Origin: an uncultured Ilumatobacter sp.
GTDB lineage: Bacteria > Actinomycetota > Acidimicrobiia > Acidimicrobiales > Ilumatobacteraceae
Direction of reading: 5' to 3'
Length of the DNA stretch: 15,504 nucleotides
Assembly (NCBI GenBank): GCA_937905835.1
Contig: CALCXK010000065.1
Location: forward strand, 1-15,504
The notes below the pieces were generated by a model. It made no database searches. It had not been told where the DNA came from and saw only the letters and a list, made by a program, of their open reading frames with translations. Every line of letters begins with the position of its first letter. The first letter of the stretch is position 1. Of this stretch, positions 13,550-15,504 are shown one piece after another. Both the position numbers and the translations under genes were made by a program.

Positions 13550-13855
13550 GCCGGAGCGTTGGCGACCGAAGTGCAGGGTTCACCGGGCTCAGCACCCGGT
13601 GTGCACGGGTCGACAAACCCGTATTCGAAGCCGCTGCCATCCCACGCCCGCCACGAGGATGGGTCGCTCAGGCCATCCGTGCGCAGGAGACACCGTCCGA
13701 CGACGTTGCGTTCCCCTTGGTGGATGTCGACCTGAGCGAGCATGTAGAAGAAGTTGTCGTCGAGGTGTTGCACGATGTTGCTCGGCTGCCACAGACGCAC
13801 CGACCCGCTATCGGGCTCATAGGGGTGTGAGGAGGATCCACGCGGAATCCTGAGT
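13495..13855 (-). pseudogene. Remnant of a probable secreted carbohydrate-related protein
   Basis: One minus-strand frame (open 13911-13375) has a convincing stretch from about residue 20 to 138, including SGSVRLWQPSNIVQHLDDNF, GRCLLRTDGLSDPSSWRAWDG and WSLTYNTYLEQFVML. Regular Trp/Asp-rich segments of this type recall beta-propeller proteins related to GH43-like enzymes (tentative). Before it the frame gives Arg/Ser-rich sequence without a start or signal peptide. After TYLEQFVMLTE it turns into Arg-rich out-of-frame translation of the Cys-rich gene, which begins at that point. Both ends therefore look cut, and about 115 codons remain. I read it as a fragment stranded between two breakpoints. 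It could in principle be expressed from the GTG at 13911 as a 178-aa protein, but there is no sign of that. Confidence 0.45.
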
Positions 13856-13962
13856 CGACTCGCTGAGATGGTGCAACGCGGCGCGGACACTCCCCGATTT
13901 CCGCGCATCACAACGCAATCGTCTCAAAACCTCGAACCCAACGTTTTTGGAACGATCGGCCG

Positions 13963-14991
13963 ATGGAACCCAAGCTCACGAGAGAGATAACGCCTGGTTC
14001 AGTCGGGGAGTGTTGCTTGATCCCGACGCCACCGAACTGGATGAAGCGATTCGTCGGCTACGAGTACATCACTGCCCAGGCAGCCGCCCGTCGCAGCCAG
14101 AACGTTCTCGGGGCCATGGCCTGCCTGGCCGGCGGCGCTCAGCTGCACACTCGCGCGAACCTCGAAGCAATCGGTGGCCAGATCGACACAAGCTCTTTGG
14201 CTGAAGACACCTTCACCACATTCAAGACCCAACTAGCAGGCAATCGGGTTGTGTTTGATGGCAACGCCACCGTCTGGGCCGAGGAGCCTGACAACATTGA
14301 CGGGCTTTGGAAGCAGCGGCTTCGCTGGGGACGCGGGAATGTTCAGGTTTCCTTCCGCTACAAGCACATGTGGTTCCGCCCCAGTCCCGATCATGGCCTG
14401 GGGAGTTACAGCTCCGGCCTCTTTTGGTTCTGCTTGTTTCTGCTCCCCATTTTCAAAATTGTCGCTTCAGCTAGCTTTGTAGCGCTCTTCTTCATCGACT
14501 TCCCGCTCTCGTGGGCGGCGTTCAAGATGCTCTGGATCACCAACGCCATCGGCTATATCTTCATCACGAGCTTCACGCTCATGATCGACCCAGAGACAGC
14601 TCGCAACACTTGGCGGGAAGCCGTCACTTTCCCCGGCCTGATCTCTCTAGCAATTATCCACTACACCTTATTTCCCCGGTTCTTTAAGTGGGCGTTGCTC
14701 GAAGTATTGGAGTTGGTGCACATCCCGGCCAGCGGTCCAGTGCTTCGCTCGATCATCCTGTTCATTTACTTCTGGCTAGCGGCATCGATGCTCGCGGCTT
14801 GGGCAGCCAAAGTGGTCGAGTCGCGACGCCGATTACGATGGCTCAGCCCCCCTCTCGTGTACATCTCCGGGTACGGCCCATTGCTGTGCGCAATCATGTT
14901 CAGCTCTTACATCAAAGAAGCTCGCGGCGCCGAGATGACCTGGGACAAGACCGAGAAGACCGAGAAGACCGGAAAGGTCGCAATGCCATGA
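13963..14991 (+). CDS. Membrane GT2 glycosyltransferase lacking its N-terminal nucleotide-binding half
   Basis: The 342-aa frame is the C-terminal part of a processive-type GT2 enzyme of the chitin/hyaluronan/PNAG-synthase kind. It has Glu81-Asp82 in SLAEDTFTT, the Gln118-x-x-Arg121-Trp122 motif in KQRLRWGRG, and about five membrane segments (about 150-180, 188-208, 222-240, 261-281, 296-316). It ends with a Lys/Thr/Glu repeat tail. The usual first 150-200 residues, with the nucleotide-binding strand and the DxD motif, are missing. The frame begins at MEPKLTREIT and becomes family-like only from about residue 28 (KRFVGYEYITAQ). Just upstream is the opposite-strand remnant, so a rearrangement probably removed the start. 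Base composition is noticeably less GC-rich than in the operons to the left. Without the DxD half it is unlikely to be an active transferase. Its stop overlaps the next gene as ATGA. Confidence 0.75.
   Translation: MEPKLTREITPGSVGECCLIPTPPNWMKRFVGYEYITAQAAARRSQNVLGAMACLAGGAQLHTRANLEAIGGQIDTSSLAEDTFTTFKTQLAGNRVVFDGNATVWAEEPDNIDGLWKQRLRWGRGNVQVSFRYKHMWFRPSPDHGLGSYSSGLFWFCLFLLPIFKIVASASFVALFFIDFPLSWAAFKMLWITNAIGYIFITSFTLMIDPETARNTWREAVTFPGLISLAIIHYTLFPRFFKWALLEVLELVHIPASGPVLRSIILFIYFWLAASMLAAWAAKVVESRRRLRWLSPPLVYISGYGPLLCAIMFSSYIKEARGAEMTWDKTEKTEKTGKVAMP
14949..14975 (+). repeat. 9-bp tandem repeat in the GT2 tail
   Basis: GACCGAGAA occurs at 14949-14957 and 14958-14966, with a variant GACCGGAAA at 14967-14975. 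In the glycosyltransferase it encodes a charged K-T-E-K-T-E-K-T-G-K tail. In-phase slippage here would change tail length without shifting the frame. Confidence 0.6.
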
Positions 14992-15161
14992 GCGCCGACC
15001 ACCTCCTCATCCGACTGGCTGACGGCCGAACCGCGGGCGAAGTTCACGATGAAGAAGTGGCTGCCGACCAACGGCTTGAATGGGGTCTGATGGTCAAAGA
15101 GATCATTTCGATCTGCATCGTCGTCGCCGTGCTCGTTGTCCGTCATCTCTGGTTTGTTTGA
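14988..15161 (+). CDS. 57-aa single-pass membrane protein coupled to the GT2 gene
   Basis: The ATG at 14988 overlaps the glycosyltransferase stop as ATGA, with GGAAAGG about 10 nt upstream. The product has an acidic, soluble first half (EVHDEEVAADQRLEWG) and one strong C-terminal membrane helix (MVKEIISICIVVAVLVV) ending in RHLWFV. I do not recognise the family. Small membrane partners encoded directly after a processive GT2 enzyme are known in other systems (PgaD with PgaC, IcaD with IcaA), so a subunit role is a fair guess from position and size only, not from similarity. Its own reading frame looks undamaged, unlike the 5' end of its neighbour. Confidence 0.6.
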   Translation: MSADHLLIRLADGRTAGEVHDEEVAADQRLEWGLMVKEIISICIVVAVLVVRHLWFV

Positions 15162-15286
15162 GAGGTCGCAAAGCCCGGCTCCCGCCCAAATTGTCCGCAA
15201 TTTTGTCCGCCTGAAAAGTTAACGATCTGACCATGGAGCCAACGTCGAACGCGGGTGGCGAACGGCCGGTGATCGTCATGGTTGCC
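15162..15286. other. Short convergent intergenic region
   Basis: The 125 bases between the small membrane protein and the acyl-CoA dehydrogenase hold TTGTCCGC twice, 12 bp apart (15191-15198 and 15203-15210), and a small AAATTG/CAATTT dyad (15188-15193 and 15198-15203). The stem is AT-rich and short. I see no convincing terminator although both genes end here. Confidence 0.4.
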
Positions 15287-15504
15287 TCAAACGTTTTTTG
15301 GGAGCTCGGAGAACGGCAGGACCTTGTCTTGATTCGGTTCCTTCGGCAGCCCAAGCACTCGCTCACCAATAATGTTCCTCTGGATCTGGTCGGTGCCACC
15401 GTAAATCGGTGGAGCCTGCGCATAGAGCGCAGGGCCGGTGACCATGCCCAGCAGCGGGTTGCCTATTGCCTCGTTGAGCGACTCGCGTTGGGCATCGGTG
15501 TAGG
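15287..15504 (-). CDS. Acyl-CoA dehydrogenase, C-terminal end (runs off the window)
   Basis: The last 71 codons of a minus-strand gene are present, ending at TGA 15289-15287. They contain LYAQAPPIYGGTDQIQRNII, followed by GERVLGLPKEP. The IYGGTxQIQRNIIxERVLGLP segment is the C-terminal signature of FAD-dependent acyl-CoA dehydrogenases, where the Gly-Gly-Thr-x-x-Gln part contacts FAD across the dimer. The tail KEPNQDKVLPFSELPKNV is ordinary for actinobacterial members. The catalytic Glu and the substrate range cannot be judged because the rest lies outside. It is unrelated in function to the polysaccharide genes and probably marks the flank of that region. Confidence 0.92.
   Translation of the reverse strand, partial: YTDAQRESLNEAIGNPLLGMVTGPALYAQAPPIYGGTDQIQRNIIGERVLGLPKEPNQDKVLPFSELPKNV

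Noticed and set aside
15188..15210. TTGTCCGC direct repeats with AAATTG/CAATTT dyad as an attachment site or terminator
   Set aside because: The repeats are 8 bp, there is no integrase gene or T-run, and the stem is too weak and AT-rich to call.
1..15504. CRISPR arrays, tRNA or rRNA genes, insertion sequences
   Set aside because: No regularly spaced repeats beyond the two-copy repeat at 276-319, no cloverleaf or rRNA-like sequence, and no transposase or terminal inverted repeats were seen.

Overview
The window comes from a high-GC genome with short gaps, many 4-nt ATGA gene overlaps and GTG starts. This style, plus the AAA-ATPase and acyl-CoA dehydrogenase fragments at the ends, suggests an actinobacterium, possibly of the Acidimicrobiia (inference; no marker gene is present). 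All calls come from reading the sequence; no database search was run.

Layout. (1) Positions 1-200, minus strand: the middle of an AAA-family ATPase, cut by the window on one side and apparently lacking its P-loop half on the other. (2) 201-333: a control region with a 20-bp repeat, an inverted copy of its core and a TATGAT box, feeding a probably leaderless OmpR-type response regulator (334-1038, plus). (3) 1042-5013, minus: a signalling cluster read from 5013 down to 1042. It holds two STAS-domain proteins, a PAS histidine kinase, a REC-HPT protein, an H-NOX heme nitric-oxide sensor and a second histidine kinase that converges on the response regulator. (4) 5100-12615, minus: a polysaccharide operon with a MOP-type flippase, a polysaccharide pyruvyl transferase, a 1031-aa polytopic membrane protein and a GT2-GT4 fusion glycosyltransferase. 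Its leader (12616-12832) carries two strong dyads. (5) 12833-14991: a Cys-rich protein of unknown function, a remnant of a probable secreted carbohydrate-related protein, and an N-terminally truncated membrane glycosyltransferase followed by a coupled 57-aa membrane protein. (6) 15287-15504, minus: the C-terminus of an acyl-CoA dehydrogenase.

Working model (inference): H-NOX binds NO and controls the 292-aa kinase, which has an intact His77. Phosphate may pass through the separate REC-HPT protein to the response regulator. The STAS proteins and the co-directional polysaccharide operon would link NO sensing to surface polysaccharide, as H-NOX systems control biofilm in other bacteria.

The most striking observations are lesions at functional points of this circuit. 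The H-NOX frame has a UGA exactly at the variable residue of its YxSxR heme-propionate motif, with the remaining 50 codons open and conserved. The PAS kinase has Arg in place of the phospho-accepting His, and its frame shifts by one base inside the ATPase domain, ending in a GTGA overlap with REC-HPT. These could be sequence errors, pseudogene decay or real rewiring; resequencing decides first.
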